From contig NC_073745.1 in assembly GCF_029784135.1 (NCBI RefSeq), positions 63,388,218 to 63,452,217 on the forward strand: 64,000 nt of DNA. Direction: 5' to 3'. Position numbers and translations under genes: made by a program. Shown one piece after another: positions 45,268-55,055 of the stretch (position 1 is the stretch's first letter; every line of letters starts with the position of its first letter). Origin of the DNA: Toxorhynchites rutilus septentrionalis (taxonomy: Eukaryota > Arthropoda > Insecta > Diptera > Culicidae). A model generated the notes under the pieces. It searched no databases, had not been told where the DNA came from, and saw nothing but the letters and a program-made list of their open reading frames with translations.

Positions 45268-45901
45268 AGTCAGACCGGACCATGTGACATATTTATGATT
45301 TCGAGAAAAACGAACTTGAAGTTCAATGCTCTGCAATTTTCAAACCATTTAATATTTTCGTTCAATATTGTTTTCAGAAATATTAGCTACTCTCTGGCAA
45401 TACATTGACGTATGATAATTGTAAAAAACATCGCGTCAAAAAAGGCAGTTATTTGGCTCCCTATACGTACATAGTTCACTCTGACTGAATCAAATGAAGC
45501 ATTTTTTAGATTCGTATACTTCCCATTTTCAATCATATTAGGCAGTATTACTTAATAGAATCGTCAAATTCAAATTCATTGCCATCACTAGAGTTTAAAC
45601 CTCACTCTGAAATAGCACATTTTGCGATCATTTACACCGAAGACCAGCATTTTTCACTGATCCGTTCAGTCAGAGTGGACCAAGTTTATTTTTAATAAGC
45701 TCAGAATGTGCACATTTCACACTAACGGGTTCAAGCACATTTCAACAAGGTACTTATTAGCTTCAAGAAAAAAAATTGTTGGATTGAATTCGGCGCCTGA
45801 AAATGGTTTAAATTCAATATACAAATTATTGAAACATGGTCCACTCTGTCTGCACATGATATAGAGCAACCATGATAAATGGTACATGGTCCGCTCTGAC
45901 T
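45268..45901. mobile_element. TIR element with GGTCC/CTCTGACT motifs
   Basis: Ends AGTCAGACCGGACCATGT (45268-45285) and, inward from 45901, AGTCAGAGCGGACCATGT. Further copies of the gtcagagtggacc motif occur inside (45670-45682, 45838-45850). The internal stretch cgagaaaaacgaacttgaag (45301) resembles cgagaaaaacgaagttgaag (34087) of the ATTT-flanked element, hinting at kinship. No transposase and no clear target duplication. Confidence 0.65.
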
Positions 45902-45904
45902 GCA

Positions 45905-46979
45905 TACTATGAGGGGTTTTCGTTGATCAATCATAACAATTTCGCTCTAATATTCCTGCTGTACCAAGCAGTATCGTAAAATATAAGAAATATGATTTAT
46001 CAACTTTAATTCATTTTAGACAAGAGCATCTTTCTTCCGGCTTTCCTCGTTTCCAAGATAAACAGAAAGAGAATTTCGAACTAATTGAATAAGCATGTTC
46101 GAAACTTTGTAATGATGCTATCCCTCCAATGTGAAACACATCATCATAAATTATTCGGATAGAATAACCGATTCCTCACGCATGTTTTCAGAAACATTCG
46201 GTGTTAATGGAAAAGCCCTTAATCTATACGAGAACAGTAGATATAATCAATATCCATTAATATATTCAGAAGCTTTAAAGATCATTCTCAAGCCAAGTTT
46301 CGATTCAAATCGTATAATTGTACAACTAATGACGACAATGTACGTGATATTTTACGGAGAAAAACTGTATGTGAATGATTTGCAATAAGCAAAGTGTAAT
46401 ATGGTTGCTGCATTTGTTGTGTTCCACAAGAAATCTCAATGTATGTGTTATTCGGAGAATAATCCATGAACAACAACAGGCGGACTATGTATTTACACCT
46501 GACGACGAGGGTCATTTGGAAGAAAAATGAATAGAATTTGTTTTCTACGGGAAACGCATGCTAAAGGATCAGTTGGCAAAATGCGTAGGTGGAACCTTCC
46601 TCCCAATAGAAGAATGGAAACTTATTTCTATTGTTTTTAGGTTATGTGAAAAAGAGAGAAGGATAGCGATTGGCAAATAAATGTATTTTAGTTGCACTAC
46701 GAATGTTGCTTTCATGTTGATGCACGGAAATACGGAGCAATGTTGTATTGTGGAAGTGAAACTTGAGTGGAAGTGGGATTTTTACAAGGATTGAGGCGTG
46801 GAGACATACCTGACGCAACGCAAGTGATTAAAAAGTGAAGTAGAAGAAAAATAGTGTCTTTTTCTGATGGGACTGATAAATCGAAACAGATAGATATACG
46901 GCTGGTGGAATTAAGCAGGATTTAATATTACAGAGTCATGGCTAGGAAACGTAGTGAGAAAAGAAAAAGAATTTGAATT
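45905..46979. other. No gene recognised
   Basis: Plus frame 46131-46388 (85 codons) and minus 46515-46288 show no domain. Parts may be decayed retroelement upstream of the gypsy integrase, but I cannot support this. Confidence 0.3.
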
Positions 46980-47160
46980 CTTATGTATGAGGGCCCAAAA
47001 TAAAAACCAAGGATAGGGGCCCGGTATAACATTAATCTTGTTGTGTGAGGGCTTAGAACGATGACCATGGCTAGGAGAGCCAGTGTAATTTAAAGATAAA
47101 GGTGTGCGAGGGCCTAAAATTATTAAATTAAATGGCTCGGATGCTAACATGATTAAAGTT
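46980..47160. repeat. Three diverged ~60-bp tandem units
   Basis: tgtatgagggcc (46982), tgtgtgagggct (47041) and tgtgcgagggcct (47102), each followed by an A-rich part and a ggctaggaNagcc-like block. No coding content. Confidence 0.5.
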
Positions 47161-48185
47161 TCTGAGGCTAGGGAGCGAGAAACGTGAAGTTGGAAGAATA
47201 TGAATACAAAAAACAGAAAATGGTATCTCAAAGCTTTTAGCAAAGGGTCCTGAAGCTCGCTCACGAGGGTCATCATGGAAGAACACTCACGTGCGAATGT
47301 CTGGTGGCTGAAGATGGACTCGTAGGTGGAACAATATGTAAAAACATTTCGTGAATGTTCGTTGGTTTCGGCACCAAATCCTCCCGAACCAATGATGAGG
47401 TGGGAGCTTCCGGTTCGTCCATGGTACAATTAGCAATCGAATTTCTGTGACCTCTTCCTGAGGGCGAACATGCGTCGACTACCTTGATGTGTTCGAAATG
47501 AATGGTATTTGTAGTGCTTCACTATCAAAGAATTGTGGATTAATTTTTACGTTACGGCAGTCTAGAATCACTTCGAGCAGACAACGATCCGCAGCTATCA
47601 TCTGAGGAATTCCGTGCATTTTGTGAGAAATACGGAATTCTTTTGGAAAGCACCACAAAGGAATGGCGAAACTGCAAAACCGATCCATAATGAAGCGACT
47701 AAGGATAGCACAGGAACTCGGTCAGGAAGAAACGTCGACAGTATTCGCTAATGTTTCATGTGCACAAACATTACACACCATCAGCTGCAAACACATTCCT
47801 AGCTGTATTTGACAATGTGGAAGATAGGTCAGAGCCTCATCTATCGGATTCTATAGAGAGAAATCAGTCAAATCACTTACACCCCTTTCATCCTAAGCCC
47901 CTCAATTGAGAAAAAAAACGACGTAACAATCCGCTCATGTGTCTCTGAAAAAGTATACGAACGAAATGCTGCGCATTTCAATATGTTACCGAAAGATGCA
48001 GCTGATCCAGACGAACTGGAAGCAAAATCAAGTGAGATAGAACAAATACCAGTGCTGGAGTCAAGCATAAACCAGTAACCGATGAATGTGAAAGAGTCGG
48101 CGACAGATTGAAGCGAAGAGAGTAATGTAACAAGAAGGTCGAAACAAAAGCGATTTGAGCCAAGTCGCCCAAGAGCTTCACTTCA

Positions 48186-48316
48186 TCTTCTTCTTCTTCT
48201 TCTTCTTCTTCTTCTTCTTCTTCTTCTTCTTCTTCTTCTTCTTCTTCTTCTTCTTCTTCTTCTTCTTCTTCTTCTTCTTCTTCTTCTTCTTCTTCTTCTT
48301 CTTCTTCTTCTTCTTC
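48186..48316. repeat. (TTC)n microsatellite, about 43 uninterrupted units
   Basis: A continuous TTC run. It lies exactly where the 3' tail of the adjacent minus-strand SINE is expected; the other SINE copy ends in (GAA)n at 51520-51529. It translates as poly-phenylalanine and is not coding. Confidence 0.95.
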
Positions 48317-48576
48317 AATGGCACTAACGTTCCTAGAGGAACTTCGCCGTCTCAGCGTAGTATTACTTGCGTCATTTTTTATTAGTACTTAGTTGAGATT
48401 TCTATGCCAAATAACACGCCTTGAATGCATTCTGAATGGCAAGCTCTAGAACACGCGTGATCACAGTGCAAGTCGGAGGAAATTTCTTTGACGAAAAATT
48501 CCCCCGACCAGAACGGGAATCGAACCCGAACACCCGGCATGTTAGTTATGACGCTAACCACTCGGCCACGGGAGCA
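48187..48576 (-). mobile_element. tRNA-derived SINE, copy 1, with expanded tail
   Basis: Read on the minus strand from 48576: GTGCTCCCGTGGCCGAGTGG begins the tRNA-like head with box A (TGGCCGAGTGGTTAGCGT); box B (GGTTCGATTCCC) is near 48520. The body ends with a small hairpin GTTCC..GGAAC, then the (GAA)n tail. Flanked by CACTTCAT (48179-48186 and 48577-48584). It interrupts the gypsy integrase relic, so it is younger. Transcribed by Pol III in related elements (inference). Confidence 0.88.
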
Positions 48577-48626
48577 CACTTCATATTGTGGTTGATTCTA
48601 CTGTTGAGTAATCATTTTCAAATCTT

Positions 48627-49058
48627 AAGAAGGGTGGGGGTGTAGGGTTCTATACCATGGCGGGGTATACCTTGTACATCAACAACCTTGACATTTGAAA
48701 TTAATGTGTCTGATGACTCGGACAGCTCAGATTTGGGAGGAAGACATATGACAACTGTTGTGTCAGACAGAGTGTAAGGTTTGAGATTGACGTACCAATT
48801 CGAGGAGCAAACAGACAAAATCGATACCCTGCAGAACGAACGGATATCTTGGAGGAAGTGGGTGAGGTATTTACAAATTCCATACCTGAAGTGAGTATCT
48901 GAAAAACTATCGAAACACATTTCCAGAACTTGGAAGCAATATAAGATAAATAAGAGAGCTGGCTACAAACAACACCTCCGACAACCTGTGGGTGGTGACT
49001 GGAAGCAATCACATACACGGACATGACAACGTCGATGGAATTCCCTTCGAACTGAGAC
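48627..49058 (+). mobile_element. Polypurine tract and start of gypsy 3' LTR
   Basis: AAGAAGGGTGGGGG at 48627-48640 fits a polypurine tract at the end of the integrase frame. TGTAGGGTTCTATACC begins immediately after (48641), as an LTR would. The LTR right end is not identified; the sequence to ~49058 is otherwise unassigned. Confidence 0.5.
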
Positions 49059-49059
49059 T

Positions 49060-49385
49060 CTATATAGGGGGGGGGGGGGGTCACTCTACGAAAAATGTAA
49101 CGATTCATTGAGAGTTTTCAAACGCATATTACTCAAAATCGTTATTGCGACATATGTTGTGTTATATACTATTAGACAGGAAATTTATCCAGCAATGTTT
49201 TTGCTTAAAACATGAACAGTGAATATAGGAAAAAAAAAGTTAACAATTTCACGATTAAAATGGGTATGTTTTCTTTCGATTGCACTAACCCTCGCTTTCC
49301 TATCCGACGCAACGTGTAATCTTTTTGCCTAAATTCGGGCGTTAGCTCACAATGTGAGTTGATGCGTATAATGAATTATTCTCCA
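49060..49385 (-). repeat. Element C, uninterrupted inverted copy
   Basis: Reverse complement of 13735-13925 and of 32225-32421 plus 34990-35135. Includes a run of about 14 G at 49067-49080 at its end. It provides the empty site for GACGTAG copy 2. Confidence 0.7.
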
Positions 49386-49546
49386 TTTAGCGATAATAGG
49401 CATTTATTCTTCTTCTTCTTTTCCTTTGTTTACGGAGACGTCAAATCCAACGATTCATTCGTCTCCGTAGGCATTTATCAGTTATTCTATTGTATGTTGC
49501 CCAATCAATTCGTGCTAAATTCACGTTTTTATCGTGTAGATTTTGC
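49370..49546 (+). pseudogene. LINE C-terminal fragment (I-like), copy b, left half
   Basis: Reads CMLPNQFVLNSRFYRVDFA up to the element D insertion at 49547; continues at 50705. Contains a 62-bp micro-insertion (49408-49469) absent from copy a at 32.2 kb. Confidence 0.72.
49408..49469 (-). mobile_element. 62-bp hairpin-plus-(GAA)n micro-insertion
   Basis: Perfect 9-bp duplication GGCATTTAT (49399-49407 and 49470-49478). The uninterrupted copy a (near 32190-32200) has GGCATTTAT once. On the minus strand the insert is TACGGAGACG, a 19-nt loop, CGTCTCCGTA (perfect 10-bp stem), a short spacer and GAAAAGAAGAAGAAGA. A retroposon 3' end and nothing more. Confidence 0.88.
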
Positions 49547-50704
49547 CAGAGATGCCAACCTTCCTGATTTTTCAGGATTTCCCAGACTTTTTAGCACGCT
49601 TCCTTATATCCTGACAAACACTCAATTTAGCCTGATTTTTCTAAAATGATCCTGATTTTTCCTGATTTTTGTACTCTTTACATTATTTGTTACAAAAATA
49701 TATTGGTTTTCATGCCAAAGTTTTCTGCCATGATAGTTCTCCGGTGTATATATCTTACATTAAGTTAAACTTTGTACTTAACTTTTTTTATCTCTACCCT
49801 CAATTGTTTTGGGTTTCCCAAAACAGTGTTAAAACATTTTATTAAACCATTTCATTGTCTGGCGAATTTATGAAGTTACAACGAGATTAAGTTTGAGGAA
49901 CGACATTGGTTTATTGAAGATAATGTGTAGATGTATCCCAAGAGTTATGATTGTAGGAATACGTTTCAGAGTGTAAAATTACTCAAGAGAAAATTTTTGA
50001 ATCCACAGTCAATATAAAAGATTTTATATGTAATTTGTTCGTCTGATTCAAAGTAGAATAAACTTTAATGATGGGACTATGGTAAATATATCTATAACCG
50101 TACTCAATATCATGAAAATTAGGAAAAATTTAACAAGTTTTCCACTGCTGATATGTTTTCCTCATTTGTTGAGTAAAGATTTATTCCAAAGCATGGATGA
50201 TGAATTTAGTGAAAGTTTGAATATTGACTTCTCTACAATTTACTGTAGTGATGCTGTAGTTTTTTCGGAAAAAATATAATCGATCAAAAAGTCAGGCGAA
50301 ACACTAGCATTTCCGCTTATGCAAGGATTTATACCATGCTTATTAATTCTTTTGCATATCCGGTCTTTGCACAAAAGGAAGATATATTCTTTTTCCGGTG
50401 GGATTTGGAATGGATTCTGTATTATGAGCTACTACGAAGCAACCTGTTTCTCACATGGTTCGCAGCAGTTTTCGACGAGGAAGCAAACATGTTCTGGGGG
50501 GATAGAATATTTAAGCTGTGTGAAAGATTGTGAAACAGAACTATGGATATAAAATTAAATTATAATGATTTGATTGAAAATGATGTTTTTGTTTCCCCAA
50601 AAATCGACATTAACATTTCGGAAAATCCAATATGAGCTATCCTGATTTATCCTAATTTTTTTTTCATTCTTCCTGATTTTTTAAAATTATAGATAGCAAC
50701 CCTG
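49547..50704. mobile_element. hAT-like element D, copy 2
   Basis: Ends CAGAGATGCCAACCTTCCTG and, inward from the right, CAGGGTTGCTATC. Flanking octamers GATTTTGC (49539-49546) and GGTCTTGC (50705-50712) agree at six of eight positions. It splits a LINE reading frame that is continuous in copy a (32.1 kb). Plus frames at 50079-50279 and 50319-50552 show no transposase domain. Confidence 0.65.
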
Positions 50705-51050
50705 GGTCTTGCTATTAACATTTTATGTAATTGTGGTCCAGAATATCATAATATCGAGCATGTTGTTTGGTTATGTAAAAAAATGCAATTAATAAATTTT
50801 ACTGGCTGATGATTTAAAGGGTTAAAAGGGTATACTCAAGCATATCCGATTATGTTAGCTTGAGTAGTCATGATCTTAATATTGTGCTCCCCATATATGC
50901 TTTCCTAAAAAACCCGCTTCACTTCCTCGAATGCCCATTCACCTTTCCTTTTCCTATACATAAGCAGAACTTAGCACCCAATGAGATCAATTCACAACAG
51001 CAGCTACACGAACGTCCAAAGAGAGCACTCATGCCCATAGAATACTTAAT
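50705..51050 (+). pseudogene. LINE C-terminal fragment (I-like), copy b, right half
   Basis: LAINILCNCGPEYHNIEHVV then WLCKK, and after a decayed stretch SSHDLNIVLPIYAFLKN near 50866-50915, the same order as in the LINEs at 36.8 and 43 kb (zinc-binding motif, then IYVFLK). Confidence 0.72.
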
Positions 51051-51252
51051 ATACATCACTGGGTTATAAAGCTATTACAAACAATGTCCCGGACAACGTG
51101 GCAACGAAGGAGAAAATATTATTTTTATCTATAACTAGCAAACACAACAAAATAAAGACGACCTAAATCGGACCATTCCTTCTTCGGATTTTGCGCTTAG
51201 GAACACATTTGGCCTTCCATTTTTGTTTATATGGATATACTAGCTGACCCGG
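51051..51252 (+). repeat. LINE-associated 3' fragment and start of interspersed repeat
   Basis: 51055-51135 matches 28140-28225 (inverted). From about 51140 an interspersed repeat begins, ending ATATACTAGCTGACCCGG at the SINE insertion, and resumes at 51529 with AGCTGACCCGGCAAACTTCG. Confidence 0.5.
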
Positions 51253-51528
51253 AAGTGCACCCGTGGCCGAGTGGTTAGCGTCTCACATTATCATGCCGGG
51301 TGTTCGGGTTCGATTCCCGTTCTGGCCGGGGGATTTTTCGTCAAAGAAATTTCCTTCGACTTGCACTGTGGTCATGCGTATTCAAGAGCTTGCCCCTCGG
51401 AATACATTCAAGGCGTGTTATTTGGCTTAAGAAATCTCGACCAAGTATTAATAAATGACGCTAGTTAATGCATACGTTGAGACGGCAAAAGTTCCACAAG
51501 GGAACGTTAACGCCATTCAAGAAGAAGA
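51253..51528 (+). mobile_element. tRNA-derived SINE, copy 2
   Basis: Perfect 11-bp duplication AGCTGACCCGG (51242-51252 and 51529-51539). The head has box A TGGCCGAGTGGTTAGCGT (51264-51281) and box B GGTTCGATTCC (51307-51317). The body is collinear with copy 1: gtcaaagaaatttccttcga, cattcaaggcgtgttatttg. A GTTCC/GGAAC hairpin near 51491-51506 is followed by cattcaa(GAA)n. Full length, 276 bp. Confidence 0.92.
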
Positions 51529-51784
51529 AGCTGACCCGGCAAACTTCGTCTCACCCAAAATTTATTTTTCGTTACCACATCCACGTTTTCTTATTAAGCC
51601 CACGTTTCTGGGTCCAATCGCATAACTGTTCATTGATTGATCTTCCAATCTACCCTTATAAATTACCTTTTACTGTAAAATTCCTAGTACTTCTAGCAAA
51701 ACTCGTCATTATAAAATAAAATTATTTTCAGACACGATTCTCGTTCAAGATTTTTCAACCACTTGCAAATAATATATTTCTTCG
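51529..51784 (+). repeat. Interspersed repeat body, no gene
   Basis: Continuation of the AGCTGACCCGGCAAACTTCG repeat up to the tandem array. A 5' gctgacccggcaaac start and a cagacagacagacatc 3' end (58562-58580) are familiar from many insect repeats; I cannot name the family with certainty. Confidence 0.5.
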
Positions 51785-52322
51785 TTACAAACTCGAGAAA
51801 TTTGGCTCAATTTGCTTGATTATTTCTCGCGTTATGTAGAAGTTTGTGTTTCATTTGTATGGCAGCCTCCCCTTAGAGAGAGGGAAGGAGTATCTATTCA
51901 CCATAAGAACATTTATTGCACCTTGAAGCCTTCACATGTCAAATTTAGTTTCGTTTGCTTGATTAATTCCCGAGTAATGCAGGAATTTGTGTTTCATTTG
52001 TATGGCAGCCCCCCTTAGGGAAGGGAGCGGAGTGTCTGACCACCATAGAACCATTTACTGTATTCTAAAACCTCCACATGCCAAATTTGGTTTCGTTTGC
52101 TTGATTGATTCCCGAGTAATGCAGAAATTTGTGTTTCATTTGTATGACAGCCCCCCGTTTGAGTGGGGGAGGAGTGTCTAACCATCATAGAAACATTTAT
52201 TGCACTCTAAAACTTTCACATGCCAACTTTGGTTTCGTTTGCTTGATTAATTTCCGAGTAATGCAGAAATATGTGTTTCATTTGTATGGTAGCCCCTCCT
52301 TTGAGTAGGGGGAGGAGTATCT
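51785..52322 (+). repeat. 143-bp tandem array, left part (units 1-4)
   Basis: Units start near 51791, 51939, 52082 and 52224, each with caaatttNgtttcgtttgct, ccgagtaatgcagaaat and tgtttcatttgtatggcagc. Unit 4 is split by the full-length LINE at 52323. Confidence 0.8.
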
Positions 52323-52349
52323 TTTTTTTTAAATCATTTATTTTCAATT

Positions 52350-52378
52350 GGCTCAGCAGCGTTAAGCATCAATGAGCC
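52350..52378 (-). promoter_or_regulatory. 3'-terminal hairpin of the LINE
   Basis: GGCTCA (52350-52355) and TGAGCC (52373-52378) pair over 6 bp with a 17-nt loop, about 18 bp before the A-tail. The stem is kept in the three copies of the other subfamily, although the loop sequence differs. Confidence 0.7.
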
Positions 52379-52744
52379 GTGTTTGTGAATAGGGAAAAGC
52401 CCTTGTGAGTAGAACTATGCAAATGTTCTTTCTCAAAAAAGCATAAAAACCCTATAGTTTTTTCAAGAAATGATACAATATAAATAATTATATAACAATA
52501 CATAATAAAATAATATTTGAGGCTTCTTCTTGAGGATTTTTTGATAGAGATAACCACCTCCTTGAAGATTGCGTGCGAATGCTTGAATCTGAATGTGTTT
52601 AAGTTCTGAGGGAAATAGTTGGAGAAAAATGAAAACATTAAAACCATAGATTATTGGTAAATAATAGAATTATTAATAACAAAAAACAAAAAAAGTTGGA
52701 GATGTAAACGATAATTAAAAATAACAGAAAAAATGCACACATAC

Positions 52745-54154
52745 TCATGCTTGAAAGTGTATGGACTTGAGGAAATAATATATCAACGAAATAGCATCGA
52801 GATTGTGTGTAACCAGAACGTCGCGGATCGAAACATAGGGTGTCATTCCCTTTTCGCGGAAATTTTCTATTAAAGATAACCTGTTATTTTGAAAATCAGA
52901 GCAATACCACACAATGTGATCAATATCGTGATAACCTATACCGCAAACACATAAGTTACTATCACTAATATTAATTCGGAAAAGATGTGCATTCGAGGAA
53001 TAATGATTAGACATTAGTCTGCACACTACCCGTATGAAATCACGAGAATAATTATATCCTTTGAACCATGATTTGAGGGAAACTTTAGGAATGATAGAAT
53101 ACAGCCACCGACTTTTATCACTTCCATTCCAACTTGTCTGCCAAGAGTCAAGTGCACGTTCACGAGGAATATTGAGATATTCATCAAAAGTAATGTGCCT
53201 ACGAAATAAGACTCCTTCCATTGCGCCCTTTTTAGCTAGAAAATCTGTTTTTTCATTTCCTGGTATCGAACAATGAGAGGGAATCCATACAAAAGTGATA
53301 TTAAATGATCTACTCATCAAAACACTTAAAAGCTGTAGGATTCCAGACAAGAAATACGAAGAATATCTAGACCTTACCGAAATAAGTGCCTCTAAAGAGC
53401 TGAGACTATCAGAAAAGATGTAAAAATGTTCGGGTGACAAGGACTGAATATGTTGTAAAGCAGTGTATATCGCAGCCAATTCCGCAACAAACACCGAACA
53501 AGGTAAACTAAGCTTACGGAATGTGGAGAAGTCAATATTAAATACCCCAAAGCCTGTGGAACCATGAAGACTGGATCCATCAGTAAAAAAAGTTTTGGTT
53601 GAGTCCATATGTTTATATCTTGACAAGAATATTGCAGGCATAACTATTTGGCGGAGATCACCTGAAATACCACTAACATAAACTTTCATTGTCAAGTCAA
53701 AATTAATAGAAGGATTGAACAAAATTGAAGGAATGGATTGGAAACCAGATGAATCCGATGGGCTTTCCAGGGTCAGAAATTCATGATATAGTAACATTCG
53801 CTTAGATTGAGTACCTAAGGTTAGCATTTTTTCAAAGTTTGCTATCACTATCGGATTGAGTGTTTCACAACGAATCAAAAGACGGAATGATAACTCGAAA
53901 AAGCGCACAGAAAGAGGAAGGATGCCAGCTAAAATTTCTAGGCTCATTGTATGCGTTGACTGCATACATCCTAGAGCAATACGCAAACAGCGATATTTAA
54001 TTCTCTCCAGTTGCAGAATATGAGTACGGGCAGCGGATCTGAAGCAAAAACTTCCATACTCCATAACAGATAGAACGGTTGTTTTATACAACCTAATTAA
54101 GTCGTCAGGATGGGCCCCCCACCAAGTCCCTGTTATGGATCGAAGAAAATTTAT
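52745..54154 (-). pseudogene. LINE ORF2, thumb-RNase H-C-terminal part
   Basis: Open from the nonsense codon at 54152-54154 to the natural stop. It reads LYKTTVLSVMEYGSFCF and CLRIALGCMQST (thumb), then RNase H with FFTDGS (D), FVAELAAIYTAL (E), YIFSDSLSSLE (D), IPGNEKTDFLAK (D), all four catalytic residues present. RLMSNHYSSNAHLFR and NLCVCGIGYHDIDHIVWYCS (zinc-binding) follow, ending FLKSIHFQA. It is separated from the reverse transcriptase frame by a single TGA, probably a former CGA arginine, in the same frame (QK-stop-INFLRSITGTW). Otherwise this half is intact. Confidence 0.9.
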
Positions 54155-55055
54155 TCATTTCTGACATTTTTGTTTCAAGTAGCCTATGTGTTTACCCCAT
54201 GCGCCTCTGGAGTCAAACACAACTCCTAAATACTTGAATGACAAAGAGAGCCTAATTGTTCTACCCAAAAGTTTAAGTTGCAGTTGAGCAGGATGGTGTT
54301 TTCTTGAAAACACAACCATCTCTGACTTTTCAGTAGAAAACTCAAAACCCAATTTACAAGCCCAATCAACCAAATTATCAAGAGAAATCTGCAAGGGATT
54401 ATACAGATCAATACTGTCTTTGCCCATTACCGACACTACGCAATCATCTGTATATTGTCTCAAAGTACAATTACCTGATAAACAAACATCAATGTCATTT
54501 ACATAAAAGTTGTAAAGGATTGGACTAAGACATGAGCTTTGAGGGAGACCCATGTAGCTAATTCGTAAAACTGACGAAGAACCATGGGAAAAACTCATAT
54601 GTTTTTCACGCATAAGGTTAAACAGAAAACTATTTAATTTTAGAGGAAACCCATTTAGACGAAGTTTTTCAAAAAGAACCTCAATGGAAACTGAATCAAA
54701 GGCACCCTTGATGTCTAGGAACACTGATGCCATTTGTTGCTTTTTACTCAAGGCGATGTCAACCTCTGATGAAAGCAGAGCAAGACAATCATTAGTTCCT
54801 TTGCCTCTACGAAACCCGAACTGCGAAGATGAGAGAAGGTTGTTGGATTCTATCCAGCTGTTTAAGCGACTTAGAATCATTTTCTCTAATAATTTGCGAA
54901 TGCAAGAAAGCATTGCTATTGGTCTATAAGAATTATAATCAGACGCAGGTTTACCAGGTTTCAGAATAGCTATAACTTTGATCTGTCGCCACTCATGTGG
55001 AACAACGTTCTGCTCAAGCAATATCATCAGATGTCTCCAGGAAGGGAGGTGGAGC
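54155..55055 (-). pseudogene. LINE ORF2, reverse transcriptase domain
   Basis: Open frame from about LLEQNVVPHEWRQIKVIAIL with KPGKPASDYNSYRPIAMLS. Catalytic box A is DIKGAFDS, box B GLPQSSCLSPILYNFYV, and the family YADD box is changed to YTDD (RQYTDD). FEFSTEKSEMVVFS and FKYLGVVFDS follow. Both aspartates of the YxDD box and the box A aspartate remain, but A to T at this position would probably impair activity. At the 5' side the frame joins the endonuclease part without the usual connecting segment. The family has roughly 50-60 residues between the endonuclease tail and NVVPxEW that are not seen here, implying a deletion with frameshift near 55030-55050. Confidence 0.88.

Larger units (their letters stand above)
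47235..48626 (+). pseudogene. Ty3/gypsy integrase relic, interrupted by a SINE
   Basis: Combined frames give the integrase in order. VLKLAHEGHHGRTLTCE and VWWLKMDS with FRECSLVSAPNPPEPMMRWE (47240-47405) form the H2C2 zinc-binding region. WELPVRPWY and LAIEFL..PLPEGEH start the core. ADNDPQLSSEEFRAFCEKYG then ILLEST (about 47576-47655) is the family SDNGPQF segment with the second catalytic aspartate and the glutamate of EEF. NRSIMKRLRIAQELGQEE follows. The C-terminus (KRFEPSRPR-like, near 48150-48178) is cut by the SINE at 48187-48576, and LLSNHFQILRRVGV resumes after it. Integrase joins retroelement cDNA to the chromosome. Several frameshifts and stops; no open frame remains. Confidence 0.78.

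Noticed and set aside
46911..47429. 172-codon open frame on the minus strand
   Set aside because: It is antisense to the gypsy integrase zinc-binding region and to the adjacent tandem units, and has no domain of its own.
48155..48385. Open frame of mostly phenylalanine
   Set aside because: Translation of the (TTC)n microsatellite.
51257..51330. tRNA gene
   Set aside because: Box A and box B are present but the cloverleaf is embedded in a SINE body with target duplications.
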